Shown: positions 42,101 to 49,721 of the stretch, in pieces
Position numbering within the stretch: the stretch's first letter is position 1
How the letters are laid out: every line of letters begins with the position of its first letter
Assembly: GCA_020186115.1 (NCBI GenBank)
Contig: WSYJ01000060.1
Location: 2,356,001-2,420,000, forward strand
From: Histomonas meleagridis
Taxonomy: Eukaryota > Parabasalia > Tritrichomonadida > Dientamoebidae
DNA: 64,000 nt
Direction of reading: 5' to 3'
Translations under genes and position numbers: made by a program
The notes under the pieces: generated by a model
Seen by the model: the letters and a program-made list of their open reading frames with translations, nothing else
Database searches by the model: none
What the model was told of the DNA's origin: nothing

Positions 42101-45100
42101 AGAAAAATCATTTATTCGATCATTAGAAAATGCAATTCAATTTGGTAAAATAGTTTTAATCGAAGGAATTGATGAAGAAATTGATCCCGTTTTAGATCCT
42201 TTATTAATGATAAATATATATGATAAACCATCACAAATTAAAATCGAACATTCGATTTCATTAAATCAAAACTTTAAACTTTTCATGATAACTACAAATC
42301 CAAATCCTATATTTTCACCAGAAACATTAGCAAAAGTTACATTAATTAACTTTACTATAACACAAAACGCATTAACTGATCAATTATTAGCTTTAGTTGT
42401 TGCTAAAGAGAAATCGAATTTAGAGAAAGAAAAAGAACAATTAGTTATAAGTAATGCAACAATGAAAAGACAAGTATTAGAAATCCAAAACACGATTTTA
42501 CGATTATTACAAGAATCAAGTGGTGATATACTTGATGATGTCCAACTAATTGATACATTATCTGAATCGAATAAAACTTATAAAGTATTATGTGAACAAA
42601 TGAATCAATCAGAAGAAACTGAAAAACAAATCGATTTAAGTCGTAAAGAATATACATCTGTAGCTATTCGAAGTAGTTTATTATATTTCTGTATTATCGA
42701 CTTATGTCATATCGAACCAATGTATCAATATTCATTAAGTTGGTATACACAATTAATATCAAAGTTAATATCACAAGCGCCACGTTCGAATACATTAAAA
42801 GAAAGATTAAAAAGTTTAATAGATTTCATTACACTTAAAGTGTTTAAGAATATATCGAATTCATTGTTTAATAAGCATCAATTAATGTTCGCATTTTTAA
42901 TATCAATTCGAATTGCTTTACAAAATAATAAAATTAATAATAACGAATGGAAATATTTATTAACAGGTACAACTGATACTAATGAAGAAATTCCTCCAAA
43001 TAAACAAATAGGGAAAATATCGGATTCGATGTGGGCAGAATTGTTTCATCTTTCTCATTTGAAAGGTTTAAATGGTTTTAATGATTATATTATAAATAAC
43101 TTTAAATATGTTCAACAAATTAAAAATATTTTTACTGATAAAATCGGCGGAAAATTCGATTCAAAATTAAATATTTATCGAAGATTATGTATAGCTAGAG
43201 TATTAAGACCTGATTCTTTAATTGATGGATTTATTCAAGTAATTAAAGAGGAATTAGGTGACGAATTCCTTGAGTCAGAACCAATCGATATAAATAACGC
43301 ATTTCAAGATTCCGGGCCTTTGGTCCCAATTATCTTCATATTAAATAGTGGAACTGACCCTGCTCAAGATATACAAAATTTTGCCGCTCAACAAGGATAT
43401 TTGGAAAAATTAAGAATTATCTCATTGGGTCAAGGCCAAGGTGAAAAAGCTTCAGAATTGATCGAGTTTGGAAAAACTGAAGGATTTTGGATACTTTTAC
43501 AGAATTGTCATTTGGCTATTTCATGGATGTCAAAACTTGAAGAAATTATACAAAACCTTCATGAAGTACACCCTGACTTTAGGCTATGGTTGACATCAAT
43601 GCCTTCTTCACAGTTTCCTATTTCGATATTACAAAATGGTATTAAAATTACTACTGAACCTCCACAAGGCTTAAAATCGACTTTGAAAGAACTATTCATA
43701 AATTATGGACAGAAAATACTGAAACAATGTCCACGAGAGAATGAATTTAAATCCATATTTTATAGTTTATGTTTTCTACATGCAGTACTTTTAGGCCGAC
43801 GTAAATATGGTTCATTAGGTTGGAATAATTATTATGAATGGACTAAAGGTGATTTAGATATTTGCAGAAAACAATTAAATTTATTTCTAACGAATTTGGA
43901 TAAGAACGATGAAATTCCATTCAAAACTTTGTGTTTTCTGACAAGTGAAATCAACTATGGAGGGAGAGTTACTGATGATTTAGATCGTAGGACATTATTA
44001 ACAATTTGTAAAGATTTTTATAAGCCAGAAGTATTAGATGAAGGTTATACTATAGCTCCTGGTTATACTACACCTCCACCTTCTAATTTACAAGAATATC
44101 TTAACGAAATTTCTAAATATCCGATAAACGACTCACCTGAATTATTTGGATTAAATCAAAATGCTGATTTAACATTAAAACAAACACTTTCTTTTGGTAT
44201 ACTAAATGACATCTTATTGACATTACCTCATGGAATTTCATTACGGAAAGATTCTAACAATTCTATGATACAATTAGTTAATTCTTTACTAAGAAAAGTT
44301 CCTCAACAACTTGACTTAAAAATTATTAATCAAAAATATCCATCTGTTTATGAAGAGTCAATGAACACTGTTTTGCAACAAGAAGCAGTGCGTTATAATG
44401 AGCTCCTTAAATTAATCAAATCTTCTTTGAAATTGTTAATAAAAGCTATGAAAGGTTTAATCGTATTTACTAATGAAATTGAAGAAATGTCAATTTCGTT
44501 GGATCAAAACTCAGTGCCTTCGAGCTGGCAAGCAATTTCATACCCATCACTAAAGCCATTGAACTCGTGGTTTAATGATTTGAATGAAAGAATCAGATTC
44601 TTAAAAGATTGGATTGACTTTGGTCAGCCGAAAGCGTTTTGGATAAGCGGATTTTTCTTTCCACAAGCATTTTTAACTGGAACGAAACAAAATTTTGCAC
44701 GAAAATATAAAATTCCAATTGATGAAGTATCATTCGATTTCCAAATTCTTGATAAAAATTATCAAAGAATACTTAAGCCTCCTGCAGATGGTGTATATAT
44801 TTATGGGCTATATTTGGAAGCGGCATGTTATAATGTAAAAGAGAAAAAATTAATTGATCCTCCTCAAAGACAACAAACAATGGAAATGCCAGTGATTTGG
44901 TTAAAGCCTGTGCAAAATAGAACAAGCCCAACTTCTGGTGTTTATAGATGTCCAGTTTATAAAGTTGGAACAAGAAAAGGCGTGCTAACAACTACAGGAC
45001 ATTCTTCAAATTATGTATTAACAGTAGAATTGCCAATAGATAATGATGAAGAATTTTGGATTAAGAGAGGTGTAGCATTGTTATGCTCATTACCGCGGTA

Positions 45101-45101
45101 A
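33105..45101 (+). CDS. Axonemal dynein heavy chain (single-headed inner-arm type)
   Basis: A 3998-residue motor protein in one exon. The tail and linker cover about 1-1350. The AAA1 P-loop GPAGTGKTE is at 1394, followed by CFDEFNRI. AAA2 GPAGCGKTT is at 1673, AAA3 GVTGSGKT at 1998 and AAA4 GVGGSGRQS at 2338, where Arg replaces part of the usual GKS as in other dyneins. The stalk coiled coil spans about 2579-2889, with the microtubule-binding tip between (RSQVAELRGASV near its start). AAA5, AAA6 and the C-terminal domain end in FWIKRGVALLCSLPR, close to DNAH3/7/12-type heavy chains, as does the length. It drives flagellar beating on doublet microtubules. The frame opens 58 codons earlier at a TTG, but the first sensible ATG (33105) gives a normal N-terminus. 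Confidence 0.95.
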   Translation: MNKTFLLSTFDNDNKKNETEKANVNKRNYVNPFSEELHHSIPDFKSLGIFLIEPIPPETIYLWTPYKGKQINVIEELKRRGIDFDLKPHLWNTNTNFPSFIDINYFDDTTLQLLHPKKCLQKLKKDFKNQSAKAFRFHKSRVTFEDVLKIEYHKKSGVYSIVYKDNRSTKLSPLFVLFPFDDPYYFVDRIERAFQIRSLEESWFRYWLYVKNIPRDDLHSLTNNDRQKLLNSVTTSPKYKTFMKNGPNYDFSQKLLDEINLQIQIITNSIIFNNRILTNPTLYKGLSLPLPRLPGLIEEIPTPEINISTSINTKIKNIENVHLFTNTWFVNAIPIIVSWCLDIFNSCLFNTICPQSLTLEQWQKHQRNYEKTMISKVRVKFISQVSTIILDVIRNIKLTYSLTEFNKNIYLKSPFGRFIGLCNQIIQSHLVSFIENSIIKYKEYIQERNPIKIDVINYKEVINNYKNNSQNDPIFIIYLEIIDDKIEIQPKLEHFINAINEEIEYSITAFEDFQKIETSVLKAMIWTPTPIYLLPNMESKCVNDLKSFFKEMFEYSTTKLNEYISTLNVFDDLIKGTAEEFANNLRKNKADLSQIKKSISEILEQQKDVHLLFPFKVNLGLFQLDMNVVRKTLQERLNERKIALVQLLLSISFDEMKEIKEKYEKIWNKLFEEPKTIESLFSQKEFINDLEINLKNIKDQLYQTLLYLDTVEEMFVTVTDEQDNLRWELIGFEKRILNKSSEVSKSLENSLIKLQKELQCDKMVLSSQISSIITSIESVYTFNDINQHVSYVSRIKSIQSKLDEAIQKASLYNMREKLCGEEITDYSLLYSLDLFKSYKMFWEAISTWKISIEKWKKNPLIQFSASEVESQFAYLQQQLTKSCKIIKDKEILKIGEDTKAEMDSFRKYLPIFGIMLNPGMIEKHWEQLKEIIGTDITLNQTISLQDTIDMNFQDHLTEATNISISASNEYNIRISLEKIKNIWENMKLKIHKYRETDWLILVEPNDIIDQIDENMVSLQSIIFSPYKEPFEQEIQNYQNGLQTILKVIEKWLDCQAKYLYLAPIFSSKDICHQLPSEGIKFQQLSESWNNCLIKAEETEKVFQFCNDQKLIEFFKQTLKEFEHIEHALIEYLEAKRTAFPRFYFLSNEELLKILSQTTEPSAVQPYLKRCFNSIGSITFNNSDYITEMISIEGEVVPFKTPTKLTGAVEHWMLGVESEMRNTLQKIIEQSIEDYPKKKRTDWIYEWPSQVLVTVFQIIWTLETERAIREQTLDKYHEIVQQQLIDLAKMTTLELTSIQRTSISSLIVMEMHNRDILLQLKEQKVERIDQFEWISQLRQYFIDGLVYIQMVNAQFNYGYEYLGSTSRLVITPLTDRCYLTLLTALDMQMGGAPQGPAGTGKTETTKDLSKVVAKQCVVFNCSEGLDYLQMGTFFTGLSSCGAWACFDEFNRIDIEVLSVIAQQIATIQNAIQLHKHHFSFEGREVRLNPTCAIFITMNPGYAGRTELPDNLKALFRPVAMMVPDYSMIAEILLYSYGFEQSKQLALKITTTFRLSSEQLSNQSHYDFGMRAVKTVINTAGNLKQRDLTMEEPLIILRALKDVNVPKFTRKDLPLFNNIISDLFPDVKEKTLDYDLLINALKKSCEIKKLKDTNIQKAIELFETITVRHGVMLVGPAGCGKTTCYEILANALNILYEDNQNNYYPVKTKIINPKSITLGQLYGDFDIHSHDWTDGLLAEAVRFASHQPPPIRYWIILDGPVDALWIENLNTVLDDNKKLCLSSSEVIPLTPRISMFFEVEDLKFASPATVSRCGMVYIELKDNDYESLLYSWILNHENQKDILEPQMINAFQNLIIPLINNIKKDFKHCLPYHEYSMFNNFLRLLNCLIKEEKNLQSIEPYIIFSIIWSIGSIINTSDRQKFDEIFRKLILKNEMNFPTEETVYDYCYAEKKWVKWNDIIDKNIDIQTTSEIIVPTIETTRHIWIINKLIKNDIPILISGVTGSGKTITLKKYLENETKIISNLLTFSAQTTANNIQDFIDSKFDRRSQNICGPSIGYQAIILVDDINMPRKEKFGAQPPIELLRQFLSQKGWYDRKKRTFKQFIDVQLIGLMRNPEGPEQTPSQRFLRHFHQIIFPEVSKESMKLIFTTILTKYFNGVSNDIIEPLINVSISMYQTICEKLLPTPSCVHYTFNLRDISQLIHGITSIDQSQLTEKNNILRIWFHESIRIYHDRLINDENREWFMRLLKRSLYETFNIRHFQLSSIEPLIYADFGIDDTKKYQQVIDIEKFTQICKSHLEDYNSSHSIKLDLCLFSEAIQHLARICRIIREPGRNGLLLGVGGSGRQSLTKLATYICGINLFQPEVTRTYSRTEWKNDLKNLLFSCGLNKKETVFLISETQLIDESFFEDINCLLNSGDPPSLFDDEDIEKIINETSNLAKSLGIIPTRSSIYNLFISQVKRYLHIMIVLSPIGSTFRRRVRMFPSLISCCTIDWFSEWPYEALQIVATQIIGNEFSSFCAKAHIIVNEYCTKFFNEMKRRNYVTPSTFLSFLNLIKYLGYNIKNKHEKTSLTISTGLQKMTEASEEIIILEKNIHEMQPILEQMKEDTKKTLAELVEDQRRASITQEKVSKATKEAEEQSELAQQLKADAQADLDKVMPQLEKALAALDTLSRSQVAELRGASVQTTSMKLIATALCIIFDEPPKRIPGPIPGTRVDDYWEPAKVILADPRFLLRVKEWTSINKDKISEEKIHKLLPILEDPEFDPQVMEKKSQAATALCMWVHALKLYHDVNIIVEPKRQKLKIAEENYQEALKAVEEVKSQLKEIEDNIQSLIQKHEESDKKLQELKDKKSKCKLRLERAGILTTSLETERENWKNMLLDLEQQKDKLDGDILISAASVAYLGPFTNDFRNKIIDLWSKELNNLGIKRTQNATISKILGDPLNILQWNLKSLPRDDLSIENAIILTECYRWPLIIDPQNQASTFLKNIYSNLVILRTKEKSFIRSLENAIQFGKIVLIEGIDEEIDPVLDPLLMINIYDKPSQIKIEHSISLNQNFKLFMITTNPNPIFSPETLAKVTLINFTITQNALTDQLLALVVAKEKSNLEKEKEQLVISNATMKRQVLEIQNTILRLLQESSGDILDDVQLIDTLSESNKTYKVLCEQMNQSEETEKQIDLSRKEYTSVAIRSSLLYFCIIDLCHIEPMYQYSLSWYTQLISKLISQAPRSNTLKERLKSLIDFITLKVFKNISNSLFNKHQLMFAFLISIRIALQNNKINNNEWKYLLTGTTDTNEEIPPNKQIGKISDSMWAELFHLSHLKGLNGFNDYIINNFKYVQQIKNIFTDKIGGKFDSKLNIYRRLCIARVLRPDSLIDGFIQVIKEELGDEFLESEPIDINNAFQDSGPLVPIIFILNSGTDPAQDIQNFAAQQGYLEKLRIISLGQGQGEKASELIEFGKTEGFWILLQNCHLAISWMSKLEEIIQNLHEVHPDFRLWLTSMPSSQFPISILQNGIKITTEPPQGLKSTLKELFINYGQKILKQCPRENEFKSIFYSLCFLHAVLLGRRKYGSLGWNNYYEWTKGDLDICRKQLNLFLTNLDKNDEIPFKTLCFLTSEINYGGRVTDDLDRRTLLTICKDFYKPEVLDEGYTIAPGYTTPPPSNLQEYLNEISKYPINDSPELFGLNQNADLTLKQTLSFGILNDILLTLPHGISLRKDSNNSMIQLVNSLLRKVPQQLDLKIINQKYPSVYEESMNTVLQQEAVRYNELLKLIKSSLKLLIKAMKGLIVFTNEIEEMSISLDQNSVPSSWQAISYPSLKPLNSWFNDLNERIRFLKDWIDFGQPKAFWISGFFFPQAFLTGTKQNFARKYKIPIDEVSFDFQILDKNYQRILKPPADGVYIYGLYLEAACYNVKEKKLIDPPQRQQTMEMPVIWLKPVQNRTSPTSGVYRCPVYKVGTRKGVLTTTGHSSNYVLTVELPIDNDEEFWIKRGVALLCSLPR

Positions 45102-45245
45102 AATAAAAAATAGACTTGTGTGTAAACTATTTAAAATTCTGAGTAGATAGCAACCGTAATTTGCATTAAAATTTCTATTTAAGAACGATCAAAAAGATGT
45201 TCTTTTTTGCAACTCCAACCGATACACAGAAATTTCACTTAACAA
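45102..45245. promoter_or_regulatory. Spacer upstream of the HAD gene
   Basis: 144 bp holding the dynein 3' flank (stop read as TAAA) and the HAD promoter. CAACCGTAATTTG at about 45150 is the only motif of the local type, and TTTCACTTAA lies just before the ATG. Confidence 0.35.
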
Positions 45246-45755
45246 ATGATAATTTTCTCGTTTTTGGCTGTTCATTATATTACGTTTGATATATATGGGA
45301 CACTCCTCAACATTAGTACAAAGAACCAACTGATTAAAAAAATTGCAACTGAAAATGGATTGGATCCAGAATTTGCTTTAGCAACATATTCACAATCAGA
45401 AGATCTTGCTGTTCAAGGTGAAGGATATGCAGATTGGGATCAAAAACTTAAGAAAGCACTTTTCTTGACTGATTTAAATCTAAATTCTGATTGTTTCGAA
45501 AAAAGTTATGATAGCTTAATTCAAACATATAAAAATTACGAGCCATTCCCAGAAGTCATTGATGCTTTAAAGGAAATGAAAAAGAGAGGATATACACTTG
45601 TTGCCATGTCAAATTCAGTAACCTCACTCATGAATGTCAACCGAAAAGCTCTTGGTGATGTCCTTGATATGGCCATATTAGCTGATGAGTCCAAAGCTTT
45701 CAAACCAAACCTCAAATTTTTCAAATATGTAATTTATCAAAAGAAGTGTGAATAG
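45246..45755 (+). CDS. Haloacid dehalogenase-like hydrolase, 3'-truncated paralog
   Basis: A 169-residue HAD protein. Motif I is TFDIYGTLL with the nucleophile Asp at residue 15, motif II is AMSNS and motif III is KAFKPNLKFF. It then ends after 10 more residues, whereas its neighbour continues for about 65 codons with motif IV (ADIFPATQMGW). It therefore lacks the acidic Mg-binding region and one core strand and is probably inactive or a recent pseudogene. The YGTLL form is typical of L-2-haloacid dehalogenase-like proteins of bacteria, so an origin by lateral transfer is possible. The stop lies 29 bp from the stop of the convergent full-length paralog. Confidence 0.85.
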   Translation: MIIFSFLAVHYITFDIYGTLLNISTKNQLIKKIATENGLDPEFALATYSQSEDLAVQGEGYADWDQKLKKALFLTDLNLNSDCFEKSYDSLIQTYKNYEPFPEVIDALKEMKKRGYTLVAMSNSVTSLMNVNRKALGDVLDMAILADESKAFKPNLKFFKYVIYQKKCE

Positions 45756-45784
45756 AAATGTTTGATTGAGCACATTTTTAATGA

Positions 45785-46477
45785 TTAAGCTTGTTCTAAA
45801 GGAGGAAGAAATTCAAGAGCTTCAGTGAGATTAGATACTACATGATATGGTTCGAAACGAGAGGAAACACCCTCATTTGCACGATTAACCCAAATCCTAT
45901 TCCAACCCATCTGAGTAGCAGGAAATATATCTGCCCATATGCCTTGAGCAATGTGTGTGTGATTAACATGATCAAAATCAAGTTTTTCATGAACATATTT
46001 GAAGAATTGCAATTGTGGCTTGTAGGCTTTAGTCTCATCAGCTAAATATGCAATATCAAATAAGTTGCCAAGTGCTTTTCTATTATTGTCCATGATTGAT
46101 TTCATGCTATTTGACATAATGACAATAGAATATCCGCGATTCTTGATTTCACTAAGAGCTTCAATAACCTCAGGGAATGGCTTGAGGTTATTATAGGCAT
46201 TAATAACACGATCATATGATTTTACAAAACAATTTGTATTTAAGAAAATATCTGTCCAGAAGAGTGCATTCTTAATTTTGGAATCTAAGTCCACGTATTC
46301 TTCACCATACAAAACTTTATATTCGCATGAAGTATACATGTTGGAAGCAGCTTGAGGATTCACACCATTCTCATTTGCAATTTCCTTGATGCAATCAGAA
46401 ATTGAAGACATATTAAGAAGGGTTCCATAAACATCGAATGTAACATAATGAATCGAAAGAATAGTGAAAATTATCAT
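45785..46477 (-). CDS. Haloacid dehalogenase-like hydrolase, full length
   Basis: A 230-residue HAD-superfamily hydrolase with all four motifs: TFDVYGTLL (nucleophile Asp15), VIMSNSM, KAYKPQLQFF and ADIFPATQMGW followed by NRIWVNR. The WVNR ending after motif IV is characteristic of 2-haloacid dehalogenase-type enzymes. The cap domain lies between motifs I and II. The reaction is hydrolysis at a carbon-halogen or phosphate ester bond; the natural substrate in a protist is unknown. The frame extends 33 codons to a TTG, but the first ATG (46477) gives MIIFTILSIHYVTFDVYG, which lines up residue by residue with the start of the convergent paralog. ACCGTTAAG and ATCCGTTGAT upstream match the local promoter motif. 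Confidence 0.92.
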   Translation of the reverse strand: MIIFTILSIHYVTFDVYGTLLNMSSISDCIKEIANENGVNPQAASNMYTSCEYKVLYGEEYVDLDSKIKNALFWTDIFLNTNCFVKSYDRVINAYNNLKPFPEVIEALSEIKNRGYSIVIMSNSMKSIMDNNRKALGNLFDIAYLADETKAYKPQLQFFKYVHEKLDFDHVNHTHIAQGIWADIFPATQMGWNRIWVNRANEGVSSRFEPYHVVSNLTEALEFLPPLEQA

Positions 46478-47198
46478 GAAAATGATGAAGTTTAATTTTG
46501 TTTGAGGATGGCTAACCGACTTCTTTTCAATTACATGCAAACAAATTATTGAATAGCCCAAGCATTGAAAAAACAATATCGACCGTTAAGTTTCCGATCC
46601 GTTGATTAAGGCTATCGTTGAACCACCGTTTATTTATTTGTGTTAATTATTGAATTATGTATTTAATTTCAAATGTGTTGAAGATTTGGCATTTTTTTAT
46701 TCGTTTTTATCTGGGCTTTTATCTTATTTTGACCCATTAAATAGTTTTTTTTCAAGCAAGAGGTGTCTATGTAGCAAAAAGCCTCATCCCCAACTTCGTC
46801 AAATACATTTTCCATTAAAACCAAACAAAATCAGATTCAAACAAGTTTCATATTCATCTAATTCTCATTTTTAACTTCAATACATTTAAAACAAGTCAAT
46901 TCCACAAAAACACGTTAAATACAATATTTCTGATATATTTAAAAAGTGTGAATGATGAAACAAATAGTTGGGGGTTATATTACTTTTGAATCAAAAATCG
47001 GGTACAATGAAATAATTTATGATTTCTTAAATGATGAAAGGTTCGCAAATTTGATAAGAATGAACAAAAATATTTCCTATGAATGAGAAAAAAGATACAA
47101 AAATTAAATCTATTAATGTATGTTATGAACATTTCAAATGAATTAATAGTTAAAATTATATTCAATTAAGTTTTTTACTAGTAATTATATAATTTATC
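46478..47198. other. Intergenic, HAD promoter and 3' flank of the next gene
   Basis: 46570-46635 is dense in motif matches (GACCGTTAAG, ATCCGTTGATTAAGG, ATCGTTG, ACCGTTTATTT). From 46640 on I see no gene. The small ORFs there have no supporting features. Confidence 0.45.
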
Positions 47199-49196
47199 TT
47201 AAACAAAATTTTGGATGGTCACCTCTTCAAATTGAAATATTTTAATGAGTTCTTCCTTAACACTACTGTTAACAGAAAACACAAACTTAGCAAAAATATT
47301 GAATAAGTTCTGCCAACCAGACATTATATCACATGGTACAGATACTAATTGCCTTTCTATTTTAAAGAAATAAAAGAAATACAATGCGAATTTATGTTTG
47401 CATTCTCCCAAAATTGTAACCAGAATGTTATACATCGCCAAATAAAATTCTTCGTCATCGTTTATTACACGAAATCTTTTTTCAAGCATAAAAATAAATT
47501 TCGGGATTTCAATAAATATAACACGATTCGAATTAGAATTAAGGATATTCTTCATATATATTTGTAATTTTTGAATCGTTTCTTCACCTAAATATAATTT
47601 CTCTTGATTATTTATTAAATACATCACAAAATTATCATATATTACTGAATCTTGTGGAACATTTTTTGGATCATTTAAGAAAATCCAAAAATTCATTTTG
47701 TCACTTGTATAAGGTGCTAATATGGATTTAAAATTACCTTCAATATTAATTCTTTCGTAGAAAAATGGATTAATTTTATATAAATTTTGTTGTGAAGATT
47801 CAATATATTTCTTGATTTCTTGAGTGCAATCATAAATTGCAATTGCTACTTCATATTCATTAAGTCTTTTAATATATTTATTAGCAAGTTTTTTCAATAA
47901 ATATATGCGATACTCAATGTCTTTATCATCCTTTAAACTTGCAAAATGTTCCATGAAATAATTATATGGATTTGTAGCACAATCTGATTGAAGAAATAGT
48001 TTTTTAAAACAATATTCATAACCTTCCTTTTTAACAATGTCAAACATTTTTGGTGTATCAAATATAAAATTTTTTTTATAATTTCGTATTAACATTTTAT
48101 CATTCATTTTAAATATATTAAAAAGTTGATTCTCATATATAATACCATCCATTTCAATATCATTAAAATAATCTTCATGATCAATGTTAGGAATAATTTC
48201 ATATAAAAGTTTTACTTCATATAATGTCGCAAAAAATGATAAATATGTTGAAGGTATTTTAAACAAAATAAAAAAGGAAAAGCTGCCATATATTTCAAAA
48301 AATGTTTGTCGAGTGACTTTTGGTTTTGTGAATGAACCCAGAAGAACTAAAAATGAAGGGCTTTTTTTGTTTTTCGATACAAAAGTTAACGTATATATTA
48401 ACATCTCATCATAATTACGAATTTGAAGTTGTGGAATAAGAAGTGTATAAATAAATGTAAGTGAAAAAAATTCTTCATTTGTTGCATAACAATTTTGTGC
48501 AAGTTTGAAATGTTCTTTGGTTAAAAAAGTACATGCATATTGAATGGAAAGAATCAAGTTATGAAATGCCATCATCGGTGTTAATTTTCGGTCTAGTGAA
48601 AATGTAAGTTCATCATATTTTTCAAACAATGAAGTTAAAAACATTGGATATGACTCATAGAATGAGCTTATAAAATGACAAGCAATGTGTGGCTTGAGAG
48701 AAATCATGGATTTCACTACTTTTAAACAATTGATTAATACTTCTGGGAAAGTAAAATAACAAAAAAATGATGGGAATGTAACATGTGCAAATAAAAATAA
48801 GTCAGCTGTTAAACCAGTGAAATGATTATTAATATTGACAATAAAATCAGAAACATGTTCACCAAACAACAAATTTTTTATACAATCCGTGATCACTTGA
48901 TATGAGTTATGTTTGCTAATAGGGAATTTTTCCACTTTACCATTTTTACTTCCAGAAAACTTTAAAATACTTGAATATGAAACAATGCATGGTGCTTTAT
49001 TACCAAGAGCTTTCTCAGTCATGAATTTTGCTGTGATATAAGCAGACGTTTGGAGATAAATTATAAGTTTTTTATAATGATCAATTAAATCTTCAAGCTT
49101 TTTATTTTTCATTTTGCTAAAAAATTGTAACCACATATGTGATTGAAGTGTCGAAACTATTTTTTGCATTTCTTTGAATTCGTTGTTTTCATTCAT
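47199..49196 (-). CDS. Unrecognised family protein, member 1 of 3
   Basis: A 665-residue protein, alpha-helical by composition, with no signal peptide or membrane span, that I cannot name. The N-terminal 30 residues (MQKIVSTLQSHMW) resemble those of two neighbours. The core has FLFAHVTFPSFFCYFTFPE at about 132-150. A near-invariant block follows from CHFISSFYESYPMFLTSLFE through LAQNCY (about 173-242), and then SLTFIYTLLIPQLQIRNYD. The C-terminal half is divergent. The invariant block is almost identical at DNA level to member 2, while the next stretch is closer to member 3. Its promoter region carries the dispersed repeat. The family appears to be lineage-specific; a helical scaffold or GAP-like role cannot be judged from sequence alone. 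Confidence 0.75.
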   Translation of the reverse strand: MNENNEFKEMQKIVSTLQSHMWLQFFSKMKNKKLEDLIDHYKKLIIYLQTSAYITAKFMTEKALGNKAPCIVSYSSILKFSGSKNGKVEKFPISKHNSYQVITDCIKNLLFGEHVSDFIVNINNHFTGLTADLFLFAHVTFPSFFCYFTFPEVLINCLKVVKSMISLKPHIACHFISSFYESYPMFLTSLFEKYDELTFSLDRKLTPMMAFHNLILSIQYACTFLTKEHFKLAQNCYATNEEFFSLTFIYTLLIPQLQIRNYDEMLIYTLTFVSKNKKSPSFLVLLGSFTKPKVTRQTFFEIYGSFSFFILFKIPSTYLSFFATLYEVKLLYEIIPNIDHEDYFNDIEMDGIIYENQLFNIFKMNDKMLIRNYKKNFIFDTPKMFDIVKKEGYEYCFKKLFLQSDCATNPYNYFMEHFASLKDDKDIEYRIYLLKKLANKYIKRLNEYEVAIAIYDCTQEIKKYIESSQQNLYKINPFFYERINIEGNFKSILAPYTSDKMNFWIFLNDPKNVPQDSVIYDNFVMYLINNQEKLYLGEETIQKLQIYMKNILNSNSNRVIFIEIPKFIFMLEKRFRVINDDEEFYLAMYNILVTILGECKHKFALYFFYFFKIERQLVSVPCDIMSGWQNLFNIFAKFVFSVNSSVKEELIKIFQFEEVTIQNFV

Positions 49197-49721
49197 TGCA
49201 ATTTATCAGGTGACTTAAAAAAATGCCCACATTAATTCAATTGAATATTCAGGGGATCCATAATTGTTAGGTTTATATAGTGTGTAATAGTTTAACGTCT
49301 TTAAACGTCCTCTAAACGTATTTAAAGAAAAAAAATCATAATTGTTATATTATTATAGATAAAATTAATTTTTAATTGAGAGTCAAGTTTACTTTCATGA
49401 AGTATTTCCTAACTCCTTTATTATATCAATGTATTTTATCTATAAATATTAAATTAATTATATCCATCTTTTGAATTCTTAAATGGCCACATATAGATTT
49501 TTGCCATTTTGAGCCTGACATATTTGTATGTATTTTATTGTGGATCATGTTATTCAAAAATTCACAACTTTATTGTCATTCAATTATTATGCCTAAACGA
49601 CCGTTATTTTCATGTTCGTTTTGCCAAATTAAAGATTTCAATTTAGGCAGAAAATAAACGGCCATATGCAAAAGGTGTCAAAACATATATTCTTGTTCAA
49701 AAATATCCTTATAATTAAAGC
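49197..49721. promoter_or_regulatory. Divergent spacer of family members 1 and 2
   Basis: 525 bp. On the member-1 side (49235-49480) lies the dispersed repeat with CGTTTAGAGGACGTTTAAAG and a TATATAAA word. On the member-2 side are TAAACGACCGTTATTTTC near 49595 and AATAAACGGCC near 49655. Confidence 0.45.
49235..49480 (-). repeat. Dispersed repeat, promoter-proximal copy
   Basis: The reverse complement matches 20590-20830 in several ordered words. It ends about 40 bp before the ATG of family member 1 and is read in that gene's direction, so it is probably its promoter. Confidence 0.75.

Noticed and set aside
46650-46874. 74-codon ORF between the HAD gene and family member 1
   Set aside because: Aromatic-rich, no homology pattern, no promoter motif in the right place. 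Probably chance.
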